The notes under the pieces: model-generated
The model's database searches: none
Told to the model about the DNA's origin: nothing
What the model saw: the letters and a program-made list of their open reading frames with translations, nothing else
Program-made: the position numbers and the translations under genes
Source of the DNA: Lineus longissimus
Lineage: Eukaryota > Nemertea > Pilidiophora > Heteronemertea > Lineidae
Reading direction: 5' to 3'
Length of the DNA: 64,000 nucleotides
Assembly: GCF_910592395.1 (NCBI RefSeq)
Contig: NC_088311.1
Location: 7,568,501 to 7,632,500 of the forward strand
Shown here: in pieces, positions 49,286-60,361 of the stretch
How positions within the stretch are numbered: the first letter of the stretch is position 1
Layout of the letters: the number at the start of each line of letters is the position of its first letter

Positions 49286-49674
49286 AATACGAGCACGTGA
49301 TTAGTGTGCACTGGAGAAATATTGAGATAATGACTTTTTATTACAAAGAATAAATATGGTTTATGGAGAAAAACGGAGTCGTTTTTCACATGGGATTTCT
49401 TTTTGCCTCCGTGCATAAGACCAGGATTCAGGTTTCTCAGCAAGAAGGATCTACTGTTGTGTAGAATGGTAGGAAGGAGAAGTTTGTATTTCTGGTTTTG
49501 GCCAATCTTGCTTAATCTCTTCAGTTCAAATGGGGTAATTGGTACTGGTTTTTCCGATAGCAGTCCCGTAATCTTACCCACCCAACCAATTTCTGGAATT
49601 GACTTGACAAATAAGACATGACCAACTGCCTCATCAGAGTGCAAACATTGGAATCTGTGATTATTATTTGCCAA
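49282..49674 (-). other. 130-codon open frame, unassigned
   Basis: A minus-strand frame of 130 codons abuts the 175-codon frame. An internal GTAAGA donor lies near 49575, so part of it could be intronic. The segment KPVPITPFELKRLSKIGQNQ and the following residues look protein-like, but no domain is recognised. An AATAAA on the plus strand lies near 49350. Chance would give one or two frames of this length in the window. Confidence 0.15.
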
Positions 49675-51926
49675 GCTTTATGGTAGATTCTATGTAACTC
49701 TATGAGTATGTACACTGAAAGTGCATTCCCTGAAATGCAAAGATGCTAGAGATTGCCATAACCTCAGTATGCTCATAAATAAATGCATCATCCAAAGTAC
49801 ATTGGTTTCTCATTTACCATCAAACAAAAGAGATATGCAATACCCACTCTGTCTCATATATATTTCCTTTGAAAACAGAGAAAAAGAGGCGCCGTCTGCC
49901 TGATTTAGTCTACATTTATAGTCTGCCCTGTTTGCTCTATAGTCTGCCTGTCCCACGGTACACGCTAAATCAATACCAATCTCCGCAAACACTCCCACCC
50001 CCTACACCCCAAGTCTCATTATGCAATCCCATAATTGCTTCCACTTTCCTCGCCCAATTTTGGACTCGGCGCCTGGCTCTATTAATTGACATCGTTCTCA
50101 TTAATAGCATTGCATAATCACTGTGAACAATTTGAGAGGCAATTTCATTACAGACACTCGCTGAAGACGAATTACACAGCAGTGACCGCGCGAAGTGGTC
50201 CATCCTCTTGCTATAGCATCCCGCTATCAGGACAGATTCTTGTCTCTTCGTGTTTGCGCCGCACCGTTTTCCACATCGTTTATCATAGTCGTTTCCCGCC
50301 GAATTCAATTCCTTGCCAATCTTATCAAGTTGGTCGCATTAATTTTTTCCCACCAAAGCCTTACAATCAGATTGAGCATAATTGCGGCGATCTTGATTCG
50401 TATTGTGACATAATTGGAAATGTCATTGGAAAATAGCGACTGGTGATAAATTCCGCAGAGGGCGGCTATCTATCTTTCCCAACAAATCAGATCGCCAAAA
50501 ATGCTAGTCATGAAAACATCACATTCAATTCTTGCTCCAGTGCGTAATCCACCGATCTCTAGCAGACTACCAAACTCTCCCTGGAATATGATTCCATTCG
50601 AAATTTGTTAGTTTATGATTCATGCTTATCCTGTCATTTATCTCTGCCAAACATCGTCCATCTCGCTCCATTTGCCGCCATTGTTCTCCGCGGAGATTTT
50701 TCATAATTTCTGACGATATTAAGATAGGTACCATTACTGGCACAGCACACGAATCCCCGCGAGGTGATCTTATAATTTGTTGCTCTCCTGAGGTGCATGA
50801 TGGAATGTCGTAACTATCCCTCTGAAAAGAAGCCCATCCATTTTGGTACAACTATTTGATATTAGATGTATCATGACGGGCATGGCATGATGTACGGCTG
50901 ACAGTGACATATTAGCTGAGATAACCACCGGTGCAGCCATAGCTAATCGAAGTATGTGAAATCTCAGTAGACCGTGATGTAGCATCAACCATATCAGTAT
51001 TTTTCATAGAGTGGATTAGAAAAAGGATATGGAAATAAGATTAATTCTAACAAAACTCTGGCATGTCAGTGCAATGTCATTTGCATAATCTGTATTATTG
51101 GAGTTTTTGGTTTGCTTTATCGATAACTGTTTTTCATCTCTGCAAACTCGAAACCCTACACCTATAAATAAGCTCTGAGAAAGCTCACATCTGATTTCTG
51201 ACCTATCATGGTAAGACACTTGATACGGTAGGACAAGGACGACATTATGAGCAGATCATACATCACCACAGCCATTCTGGAAAGCAAACACTTGATTTTG
51301 GCCACCAAAAAACGACATTTGTGTCCCTGCAACCTGTGACCAGGCAATGACAACTTGACAATTGTGGTTGAAATGCGGCCACTAATGAGTTTAATTGTAA
51401 TAACTTGTCCTGTTGTCATGGCTCAGTCACAGGTTGCAGAGACTAACATCGCTAGTTTGTGTGGCACTTTATGGAATGTGAACAAGGAGTGATGCTCTCT
51501 ACTTCCCAGCAGTTGAGAAAAACCCTCGATGATGGTACCAACTGCTTCCAACCTTGATTCTCATGCAGCGAAATATCTTCTGAGGTAACAGTTAATTTCC
51601 TCTGTATTGTATGATAACTGATCGATGACTTCTTGATAAGAACACACAGGGATCAATACAAATCTCTCACTCGGGAACCTGACAGAAAAAGATTAGAAAT
51701 ATGGAAAGAAAGAAAATGCCAAATATGAAGACAAGGCGTCTATTTTGACTATCATTATCTCGATACATTCCAAGTACAGTGTCGTAGCCGAACAGTATCC
51801 GCCTGACATAATACCTCATCACTGTGGCAGGAAATAGTTGGACGAAGTAAGTAGTGGGCAGCCTAGTGGATTACTGTTGAAGAAGCTGTGAGCATTGTCT
51901 CTGTCTGGGAATTCTCTGCTGGGAAG
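49675..51926. other. Non-coding stretch
   Basis: No gene supported. Overlapping frames of 94-116 codons on both strands at 49869-50851 are unassigned and have no convincing splice pairs. Confidence 0.5.
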
Positions 51927-52093
51927 GCTGAAGGGAATTGCCTGGACACGACATAGGTAAATGACATGGAGCGGTAGGTTACTGCCTGAACATGTCAAAG
52001 ATAGACGACATGGAGTTGAAGGGAATTGCCTGGACATGTCAAAGGTATGACATGGAGCTGAAGGGCATTGCGTAAACATGTCAAAAGTAGGGG
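51927..52093. repeat. ~43 bp tandem repeat, four units
   Basis: Four units of about 40-45 bp follow the pattern GCTGAAGGGAATTGCCTGG, ACATGTCAAAGGTA, GACATGGA. They start near 51927, 51970, 52014 and 52055. The second unit is more diverged. The overlapping frame on the minus strand (51819-52079) is an artefact of the repeat. Confidence 0.85.
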
Positions 52094-53096
52094 CATAACA
52101 ACAACCGAGGCGAGACAGGACAGATACTTAGACTTTGACCAATACTGTAAGTGACCAAATATGGTAATCCTCACTAATGGTTGCGATCTTCTCCATGAGA
52201 TATTCAAAAGACATTTTGTGATTCAACAGAACGGGCCCATCAAGACACATAGATGATAACAAGATGATGATATTCCTATACAAAACGTTCAGTTATTGAG
52301 TTGGAGTTAGACTGCCAACTGAAAACAGAAGGAATCATGACCTTGTATTCTGGTCATCACCATCAACTTTCCCCATCTTCCCATTAGCAAACAAATTATG
52401 CGTTGGTCCATAGACATTAGCATACCCACTCAAACTGAAGAGAGCGACCTTGTATGAACTGCAGATACGACTTTCACCACGAGACCCAACACACCAATTT
52501 ACCATCATATTTATCATTTTTCCAGCAGAACAACCCACACAATGGGACCTGAAACCAAAATGACCCTGCATTGTGATATGTCTTCTCCTTTATAGTTGCA
52601 TAGTTAGAAACTCCAATGCGTGGTCAGTAAATGCTTCCCCAATAGGATATAGTATAGGTTAACCAACTAAGACATAGTTTATAGGAAGGATTAATGGCCT
52701 CGCCAAAGACTGAGGAACCAGCCTGATGGTCGGCGAGGGATGAATAAGAGAGTGATTCCAGCCAGGGGTAGACCCCGGGGGTCACCAAATGAGAACACTG
52801 GAGTGATACTGGCCATGATTTTTTTGGTTAATGGCAATGAATGTTGACTACTGGAATGGGGCTAAATCCTCTTTCTGGACTCAGTTAGTAAAATCTTCTG
52901 GAGTATGGGAGTGGTCTTTCTCGGGATGCCAGGATGGACAAAAATATCCTCTTTATATTAACAGGACGTCGGGATTAGTACCCTTTTCCCCCTATACCAC
53001 TGTCTGTAAAAATGAGACAGTTTTGCCTTAATTCACCATCCTAACACTACTGTTGCATTTCATTCGACTAAATCATACATGGTCAATCATGACCAG
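52094..53096. other. Non-coding stretch
   Basis: No gene firmly supported. An ATG-led 66-codon plus frame at 52831-53031 (tryptophan-rich, ending KNETVLP) precedes the candidate exon at 53097 but stops before it in a different phase. A donor GTAAGTGA near 52147 is isolated. Confidence 0.45.
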
Positions 53097-53222
53097 AGTC
53101 TGGATCACAATGGACCAAGGATGGGCCCAGATTACTTATTTAGGCAAACAAGTCTACTGGCGTATTAAGCCAGATAAGGCGACAGATGAAGAGAATAACA
53201 GTATCATGGTGTCGTGTTCGGA
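53097..53222 (+). CDS. Candidate internal exon, unrecognised
   Basis: One phase is open from well upstream of 53097 to a strong donor, GTAAGTAA, at 53223. A modest acceptor (ATCATGACCAG) ends at 53096. The peptide includes VWITMDQGWAQITYLGKQVY, WRIKPDKATDEENN and SIMVSCSE. It has a natural mixture of aromatic, charged and polar residues, but I know no family that fits. The donor leads into the ~190 bp tandem array, which would then be intronic. The weak acceptor and lack of a partner exon limit confidence. Confidence 0.25.
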
Positions 53223-53228
53223 GTAAGT

Positions 53229-53850
53229 AATTCTGATTGGTATAGTCCAGTATAGAGGCCGGCTCTAATTGGAAGGATCCAGATCTGACAGGTTGCTGGA
53301 GTTCTGACTACCATCCAGAGTAACTTATTTTGAATAGCATTGTCCAGAATGGAGACCAACTCTGATGGGAAGTTTACTGATTGGTATTGGCATGCTGCTT
53401 GTGTCCCATGTAACCATACTTGAATCTCCTCAGGACATGCTATGGATTGTCAACTGGTAATTGCACCTCCTTGCAACATCTGGCAGGTTGCTTGAGTACT
53501 GAATACACTCTGCTAAAAGAAACTTATTCTAAATGGAATTGTCCAGTATAGAGGCCAGTTGATGACCTAGTATTTGCAGGTTGCTTGAATCTGAACAATA
53601 CTTAAATCTCCTCAAGACCTGCACTGTGTCGTCAACTGATAATTGCAACTCTTCACATGCAATATCTGGAAAGTTGTTTGTTCTTACTACACTCTGTCTA
53701 CAGCAACGAATTCTGAAAAGCATTGTCTGGTATGGAGACTAACTCTATTAAATAGGAAGATTGATGTTCTAGTATCGGTATTTTGCTGGAGTCTAAACCA
53801 TACATGTGCTTAATCTTGTCAAGACTGCTCCAGATTGTCAGATGATAATT
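53229..53850. repeat. ~190 bp tandem repeat, about three units
   Basis: The block TTATTCTAAATGGAATTGTC, CAGTATAGAGGCCA recurs near 53327, 53521 and 53708, with a partial copy at 53229. The second block (AATCTCCTCAGGAC, then TGTCAACTGGTAATTGCA) recurs near 53424, 53611 and 53812. Spacing is about 187-195 bp. Copies are roughly 70-80% alike by eye. The monomer length is satellite-like, but the array is short. Confidence 0.8.
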
Positions 53851-54489
53851 ACAACTCCTAGCCTCTGTTTTCTATCATGAGTGTTTTTTTGGACATGTTG
53901 TATATGGTTTCAGCAAAAGTTACAGACTCCAGACAACACCAATGTTGACCAACACTGAGATACTAACACACAACATGATTTATGGTAGAACAACACCAAC
54001 ATTTTGTAAACGTAATCATTTAGGGCCTGGGCCAGCACCACTTTATCCAAGATCACAAAGTTACAACATTACATGGTTTTCCACTATCCACGTAAGTATA
54101 AACGTGTTCATAATCTCATTTTTGCCAATATATTCAACATATTGTTGCTGTTTTCTATCCAATATCACTTCCATTTATACTCTATGGGCCAGAAAGAATT
54201 CAGATCACCAGCTGTTGATAACCAGGGCTGCATGATGGAGAATACTTTAGGTTTCAAGGAGCCCAACTGACACTGAAGGCCATGCAGCACATTGAACAAA
54301 GATGGATGTGACATAAGCTGAAGTAAACAGTAACAGACAGGGCACTCGAGGGGTCAACTGTCAAAGCACATAGGACAAGCCTTGAACTGACAGCGTTTGA
54401 TCAAGTTGGACACTTTTCCAGTGCCACTGTACTCCCATACGTTTATTGGGGTTTCAAACACAATGTGAAGTACACCTACACAAGCTTAC

Positions 54490-54524
54490 CTATACAGCAG
54501 CAGTCCTAATGGATCACCTCCCAT
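54490..54524 (-). CDS. Candidate short first exon, unrecognised
   Basis: A minus-strand ATG (54522-54524) opens 11 codons plus two bases (MGGDPLGLLLY and a split codon) to a good donor, AG then GTAAGC, at 54489. It is too short to judge by composition. The nearest downstream minus-strand partner was not found. Confidence 0.1.
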
Positions 54525-54564
54525 CCCCTTTTAACCACGGAATCAATTTTTCTCACTTTCTCAG

Positions 54565-54701
54565 CTAATCCAGCATGTACACCAAATCATGAATATTCAA
54601 CCCTGTCTCCCAAGGGGACACTTTTGATGAAATATACCCAACGCATTGATTTTTACACAGAGCACGCTAGATGTTTGATATTTAACTCTCTTTTGAACTG
54701 A
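54565..54701 (+). CDS. Candidate terminal exon, unrecognised
   Basis: A very good acceptor (TTTTTCTCACTTTCTCAG) ends at 54564. One phase is then open for 44 codons plus a stop at 54699-54701, starting NPACTPNHEYSTLSPKGTLL and continuing MKYTQRIDFYTEHARC. The Asn-Pro-x-Cys start and spaced Cys would suit a secreted protein, but two of three phases are open for some way, so the reading is uncertain. No polyadenylation signal was picked out close by. Confidence 0.18.
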
Positions 54702-55235
54702 GTCAGGTTACATGAGATGTAAACATATATCTGACAAGCTCCAATATTTGGTATGAGGAATGAGTATGCCGAGAAAAAGCTGGTAGCATACATGTGGCAT
54801 AAACGACATGCGGAGATGATAAGGATGCACTCTTTAAACATTTTCCCCAAAAAAACTTATTAGCTTGTTTGTCATAACATCCATCAGAGTGACATAGTAA
54901 ATTAAAAATCTCTCTTTCATAAAAAACTCTTGGTTTGAAATGACCACTTTGGGGCCAAATTTCCTTGATAAAGTAGTTCCATGGTTCATTTTCTTTGGAA
55001 GCACCTCAAACAGTGATGCTATGAGCCAGGGTGCCAAGCAAGTACAAAAATGTTAATGCCTGCTGCCCACCAACAATCTGGGAAGCTCCTCTCATGCACC
55101 AGGGTTCTTTTTTATCATTAGACTTTATATTCACCACCAAACTTCGGCATACCATACTTCGAAGCTGCCAGAACCAAGCACCCTCCAGGAGAAGATCACC
55201 GGCTGCATGTTCACTCCAATTATAAAATCAATTTC

Positions 55236-55241
55236 TTTATT
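55236..55241 (-). terminator. Polyadenylation hexamer AATAAA
   Basis: The canonical hexamer on the minus strand lies 35 bases downstream of the TAG of the candidate terminal exon at 55276-55412. Single hexamers are common in A+T-rich DNA, so its weight comes only from position. Confidence 0.3.
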
Positions 55242-55275
55242 CAACGTGTTCAAAGCTAATAGACTTCTTCCTCAA

Positions 55276-55412
55276 CTACAGGTGCATCAAGATGTCCTCC
55301 TCATTAAACTTCATCTCGTCGAACATCTTTTTTCTCTGTTGCAAGAACTTCTCTTGTCTTTCCTCCATCAACAGTGATGACTCAGCATTTTCAAGTGGTA
55401 TGGCGGGGAATT
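55276..55412 (-). CDS. Candidate terminal exon with poly(A) signal, unrecognised
   Basis: On the minus strand a stretch ending in TAG (55276-55278) encodes a highly charged, helix-prone tail: FPAIPLENAESSLLMEERQE followed by KFLQQRKKMFDEMKF and NEEDILMHL. The likely acceptor is GGCAAG before 55412. It is the first AG after a pyrimidine-rich run, but is itself weak; an ATG slightly upstream is an alternative start. AATAAA lies at 55236-55241, 35 bases past the stop, which fits a real 3' end. The repeated acidic/basic pattern suggests a coiled-coil C-terminus. No family is assigned. Confidence 0.3.
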
Positions 55413-55995
55413 CTTGCCGTTTTTTCAGAAGCAACATGTGCATTGCAGAAAATAAGCTTCACCCCAATGTGTGGAGCATGTCAACGCATATAATAGCACT
55501 GACACTGACGCATCTGGAAAGTGGGTATTCAAAAAAGCTGGACCACTGGACTGCTGGATTTCTGGGTTGTTACTCATAGATCACCACCGCCTGGATGGTT
55601 TGCCCAATTTCAAAATCTTGAAAGTTTCCCACCATATGCTTCTAGTTCACACACTGGGACAGCCAACATGGATTACCATCCCAGACTCTTCACCAGAGAA
55701 ATCACCGGGCTATTACTGGCGGTTCTACATGAACTACAAAGCTGACAGAAGATTTGCTGAAAAACTTCCCAAGTCAATGCGTGAATAGTTATGTACTTCA
55801 GCGTGTTGAGTCGGGGCATTTGATTAGACAGTTGTGATAATGACAGCATGAGGCTCTGAATGATCCCGAATCCAGGCATTGGTGATCCATGAATCACATT
55901 CCAGTGAATCCAGTGAAGCCAGCAATCCAGCGATCCAGCTTTTTTGAATACCCCTGGAAAATATGTTTAATGGAAGAATTTATTTGAGAAGAGGA

Positions 55996-56112
55996 CTATA
56001 AGGCAAGAGCTTGGTCAGTGGTCATGTTGGTGGTTTTTAGACAAATATTTCCATCTTGCTCCACAGAGACCTTTTTATTACCACAAACTTTATTTTCCCA
56101 AGTTACAGTCAT
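55996..56112 (-). CDS. Candidate terminal exon, unrecognised
   Basis: A strong minus-strand acceptor (TTATTTTCATTGACTGTGCAG) ends just before 56112. Exactly 38 codons plus TAG follow in phase 0: MTVTWENKVCGNKKVSVEQD, then GNICLKTTNMTTDQALAL. The two Cys and an Asn-Met-Thr glycosylation sequon would suit an extracellular domain, but no family is recognised. AATAAA at 55979-55984 lies only 12 bases past the stop, giving an unusually short 3' UTR. The exon cannot be joined to the candidate at 55276 because it ends in a stop. Confidence 0.25.
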   Translation of the reverse strand: MTVTWENKVCGNKKVSVEQDGNICLKTTNMTTDQALAL

Positions 56113-57247
56113 CTGCACAGTCAATGAAAATAAGATGCCTCCGAAGATTTGGCAGTATACAGTACTTGATATCTCAAGAATATTACAAGTAAACATCATC
56201 TATTTTCGTAGTCGACTGCTCCGGGCTGTGCTTTGATTTGACGGAACATCGTCGATATTCGAATGCGACTCAATAACATTTAAGTTCGATGTGTTTATCT
56301 ATCATCAGTTTTGCCGATGGCACTAGAATGTAAGAGGATAGAAGCAGTCTACTACAAATAAGTTAATGCTATAAATTGTAAGAAGAATTTTGTGTGAAAT
56401 GTGACGAGTAGAAAATTCATGTGAAGATAGCTTGTCTGGAGGGGAGGGAGATGGCTTGTGAAGTGTATGGATTATGTCTTACATTGATGGCTTTATTTGT
56501 CAGCTAATTCTCAAGTGGATTGAGTAAAATTCATTTGCTTTTAAGTGGCTAATGTTATTTGTACTGGGTATCTGAATCGATCTAGATATGTCGAAGTGGC
56601 GCCTCAGCCAGGCCTAAAAAACAGGCAATTCTGAACTTTGAAACCCTATACAGCTTTATAAAGAGTGGATGATACCACACAATTGGTACACTGACCAATA
56701 TATTCTTATATATGTACATGTAAATACCCAATCCTGTCCCAAAAACCATCTGAAATCATCTGAGACTCCCAAGAAATAGAGAACTTGTCCTCAAATAAAG
56801 CTTGTAAGACACCATGGTACATCTTCAAACTATGGAGCCCCATGGAGCTCCAACTGCAACTTGACTGGTCAGACGACCATCCTTGCCAAAGATCCATCCA
56901 GCATCAACAACAATCTAAGCCCCACTGGCTGGCATCATGTCTTAGTCCCCAGCTGAAGATGTAACTATTATCTTGTCATGTCCGGATCAACAAGTTGGAT
57001 TGGAGATGACCGGGCAATCCGTTCTGTCTGCAAGTAAGGCCGATCTGTCTCCCAGACATTTATGAAATAGCTGTTCACGGATCTGAACTGCTGGCTCTAC
57101 ATGTATATGTATAATATTGAGAAGACCGTAGACCTCAAATCATTGCAGAAAATACTTTTCACGTCTCAAAGGGATTCGGTCGGCCAAGTAGGTCAGAATT
57201 AGTTATATGAATCTGCCACAAGGGGTCTATCCCATAACAACACCAAC
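56113..57247. other. Non-coding stretch
   Basis: No gene firmly supported. A 63-codon minus frame at 56706-56897 looks protein-like (VLQALFEDKFSISWESQ) but has no clear splice context. TACATGTA occurs near 56714 and 57100. Confidence 0.5.
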
Positions 57248-57430
57248 ATGGCCATGTGGCTTACCTTACATGCATAAATGTGTTCATACAGGACATGGAT
57301 TCTGATCAAATCCCGATACAATACATCTACTGTAAACCACAACTTTATGGCCATGTGGTTTACATATACAATACATGATAGTATTCTGATCAAATCCTGG
57401 CACAATACGATATGTGTGCTGTAAGCCATG
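57248..57430. repeat. ~90 bp direct duplication
   Basis: ATGGCCATGTGGCTTAC and ATTCTGATCAAATCCCGATA, CAATAC occur in order at 57248-57340 and again, slightly diverged, at 57347-57430 (ATGGCCATGTGGTTTAC, ATTCTGATCAAATCCTGGCA). The offset varies from 84 to 99 bp because of indels. The 76-codon minus frame across it is a by-product. Confidence 0.75.
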
Positions 57431-57967
57431 CTAGACGATTTATCGCCTTTAAAGTCTGTTTTATAGCTAATGGTTAAATAAAACGGACCGAGTTTTTAAT
57501 CATGGCCACGCGTTAGATACCAGACATCCTTTTCTGATGGAAACACCCAATTGGTAGCAAGGGAGACATCCATCTTCAACACCACAGTCGCTACACGTTA
57601 AAGAATAAGACGAAATGACTCCAAGGACTCACTGATCGACAAATTCAGTTACGCCGAGATTAAATTCCATAGGACGCTGTAGGATTTATGAGCAGTGGTA
57701 ATCCATTCCATACAAAAGTGAAATTCATTATACACCATATCTGGCAGCATTTAATAGTATTCATCTATTTACCAAAGACCCGGGACTATATCGGAAAATT
57801 ATACATATTTATAGGTGCCGCGTAAGCCAGGGAAGTATATTAAAGAATTTCCATCACAAATGGCCATCGTAAAATATTTCAGAAAACGCTTCTGCCGTTA
57901 AATATCATTATGAGAATTCTTCAGAAGAGTTGCGCCGGTATTAAATTTCATAACATGTTTTGAACAG

Positions 57968-58090
57968 AAGTACCCAAACAGAACACGTTCTTTGGACAAT
58001 ATCTCATTCACCAAGGGAGTTGAAGATGAGAAGCCACTGTCTGACTTTGTGGAGCAGATTTGCGATGAATTTAGCGTAACTTTTGGGTAG
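57968..58090 (+). CDS. Candidate terminal exon, unrecognised
   Basis: After an acceptor-like CATGTTTTGAACAG ending at 57967, 40 codons plus TAG (58088-58090) are open in phase 0: KYPNRTRSLDNISFTKGVED, EKPLSDFVEQICDEF, SVTFG. The acidic, amphipathic composition looks more like protein than the overlapping minus frame (57898-58107). No family is recognised and no close poly(A) hexamer was noted. It lies on the opposite strand from the neighbouring candidate exons, so at least some of this group must be chance. Confidence 0.22.
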   Translation, partial: KYPNRTRSLDNISFTKGVEDEKPLSDFVEQICDEFSVTFG

Positions 58091-59033
58091 AAATTCATGA
58101 TTGGCAAATGACAGGTTCACCGATGTGGACTAGTGATAAGAATTTAATTGGGAAACCAGGGGAATTAGTGACATCCGAACTGTTCTGCGTCTTCTTGATG
58201 GAAGTCATGCATAATGTGTGATAGCAACATTTGAAAATTTCATAATCAGATGTGTATTTGGGGAACCAAGGGAATTGGTGACATTCTAACTTGTGTCTTG
58301 TTGATTGAAGTCATGCACACAACATTTGAAATTTTGATAACCATGCAGCTGTGGTTTAATAATGTAATTAAACTCCGAAGAAGGGATGGAGGAACAATTC
58401 ACTTGAAACTGGACATACCCCACCTCTGCCCAATGATACAATATTTCAGATGTTCAGAGTTTAAAAGTTTTCTGAAATGTACATGGCAAGGTCTGTGGCT
58501 GGAAGTAACAAAATATATAGACAGTGCCAAGGGGAGGACCACTTACATTGTAATAGTTTCTATTGAAGAGAGAATCAGGAAAGAATCCCATTTAACTCTC
58601 TACTGCAGAAAGAGTCAGGATTATAACCCCATTTAAGCTCCTCCTGAAGAAAATAGTGAGGGTTGAACTCCATTTAAGTTTCTATTGAAGAAAGAATCAA
58701 GGCTGAACACCATTTAAACCCTGCTGCCGTCTAATATTGCAGTATTTTACAACGGTTAAGGAGTTGCCGCCAATGGAGGCTCCAAATCCTAGCGGTCCAT
58801 TAACAGGGCTCGCTGTCTCTCGTCCCATCAATAAATCTCCTCATCACCATTTTTTCACCAGACAAATCCTATCGAGACAAAATGCTTCTCGTTTATAATC
58901 ATTAGCTCTTGGAATGGCAAGCCGGGATTGTAGCTGACCAAATAAAGCCTAATCAAGCAGTCAATGGCGTGCAGATGGCTCTCTGCGGTGGCCCTTCGGG
59001 CATGCCACACGCTGAAATATTAGCTTAGGGACG
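58091..59033. other. Non-coding stretch
   Basis: A 128-codon plus frame at 58250-58636 is unassigned. Two imperfect copies of a motif (GGGAACCAAGGGAATTGGTGA-like) occur near 58152 and 58260, followed by CATGCA(T/C), which suggests a short local duplication of about 107 bp. Otherwise nothing is seen. Confidence 0.45.
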
Positions 59034-59247
59034 CTAGCTTAGTTGTATATACACATAATATGAAGTTAGGAGTTGGGTAATCGTTTCATCTTGGCCAGAC
59101 GCGAGGTAGATACACTGGGGAGATGCTTCTGTCTGATAGGGGTTGCCTAGGTAATGGTCTCGTTTAACCCTTGTTGCATTTTGAGATGTTACACAATTTA
59201 AAGTGAATTTTCCACGACCAGCTTTAAAGTCTACTTTTACATTTTCA
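59034..59247 (-). CDS. Candidate terminal exon, unrecognised, secreted-type composition
   Basis: A strong minus-strand acceptor (TTTCTTCTTTGTTTCGTGTGCAG) ends just before 59247. One phase is then open for 70 codons to TAG (59034-59036). The peptide includes ENVKVDFKAGRGKFTLNCVT, SQNATRVKRDHYLGNPYQTE and ASPQCIYLASGQDE. Two Cys, an Asn-Ala-Thr sequon and balanced composition would suit an extracellular domain, but I recognise no family. A second good acceptor lies just upstream (ending near 59328). The tail after GQDE may be intronic or UTR if a donor was missed. Confidence 0.28.
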
Positions 59248-60027
59248 CTGCACACGAAACAAAGAAGAAACATTTGATATTTGATGCATTTGACTGATAA
59301 AGTCATTTGTACTCACGTACGCTCTAGAGACAAAAGACAATTTTGACAAAGTCCGCAACAAATGGCAAAACAAACAATTTTCCACTTTATTTAGGGTCAT
59401 CAAGCCAACCATGTTAAGATAAAAGAACATATCCTTGATTAATTCCCTCTCTCACTAACTTAATCCAACCTAATTTGTCCATAAACTCAATCAATTAATT
59501 CACCGACTAACAGTGTTGATTATTGGGCCGATCTGTCTTCATTCTCATGGGCGGTAAATCTTCCAGTATTTTTCCGGGAGGTGGTAACGTAATGTTCGCT
59601 TGACGACTGAAGGAGAGAGGAATGTGGCATACTGACACATCCAGACATTAACCAATTCCATTCACTAAGCAGGCACGACCTGTTTAATTCATTGCATTAC
59701 CAACCTCGTAGCAATAAAAAGACAATTTAAACGGTAACACGCTGCATGGCTTCGATGCGCACGACAAGCGAGTTGTCGGTGAACTGGTAATTCAACACGA
59801 AGAGTGGAAATGGAATGACTAAATTTCATTTATCGAAATAAAATACCATTTAAAAACACCATTAAAGTGACTATATTAAGCAACATATGAAGAGTGACAA
59901 TTCAGACAGATCTAACAATCAATATTAAATGTACTCGAAATGGTCTTGCGTTTTTATGTATCATCACTCTCATTTACTCATGGCTCCATAACATAGAAAT
60001 GCAGTTATAAATACACCATGCTGTAGT
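59248..60027. other. Non-coding stretch
   Basis: No gene supported apart from the acceptor region of the preceding candidate exon. A pyrimidine-rich minus-strand acceptor ends near 59328. Otherwise A+T-rich and featureless. Confidence 0.5.
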
Positions 60028-60075
60028 ACAGTTGTTATGCGTGCAAATTTGTTGAAACCTGGTATTATTATATAC
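60028..60075 (+). repeat. Repeat B, 5' fragment
   Basis: AGTACAGTTGTTATGCGTGC, AAATTTGTTGAAACCTGGTA match the left block of the family; the right block is missing. Immediately left, AATACACCATGCTG is shared with the minisatellite at 60.9-61.1 kb. Confidence 0.65.
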
Positions 60076-60248
60076 CATTTTATACTAGTGCATCCCCCAT
60101 ACCCTTTCTCAAGCCTCTTCCCTTCCATTTCTCAGACTCCTGGATTCTGCTCTGATTGGAGGTAATGTACGAAGAAGTGATGACTGCATGACACGTCCAG
60201 ACATTTACCAATTCTACCAGCTAATGATGCACGATCGCGCTTTCATTC

Positions 60249-60361
60249 ATGATTTGATTTGATTTGATTACGGCTGAGGCACAAACCTCGAACCACCAAC
60301 CTCACCTGCTTTAAGAGGTGAAGCCTTACCAAGGCATAAATCCTAGAGGCAACCTTAGCCC
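60249..60361 (-). mobile_element. tRNA-like SINE fragment with (AATCA)n-type tail
   Basis: Read on the minus strand, a segment beginning GGCTAAGG ends CCTCAGCC, which can pair like an acceptor stem with one mismatch. It contains TGCCTTGGTAAGGC (A-box-like), a CACCT/AGGTG stem resembling an anticodon arm, and GGTTCGAGGT (B-box-like). It is followed by AATCAAATCAAATCAAATC, a simple-repeat tail typical of SINEs. The T-arm does not fold well, so it is not a functional tRNA. No target duplication was established and no second copy was seen. Confidence 0.4.
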
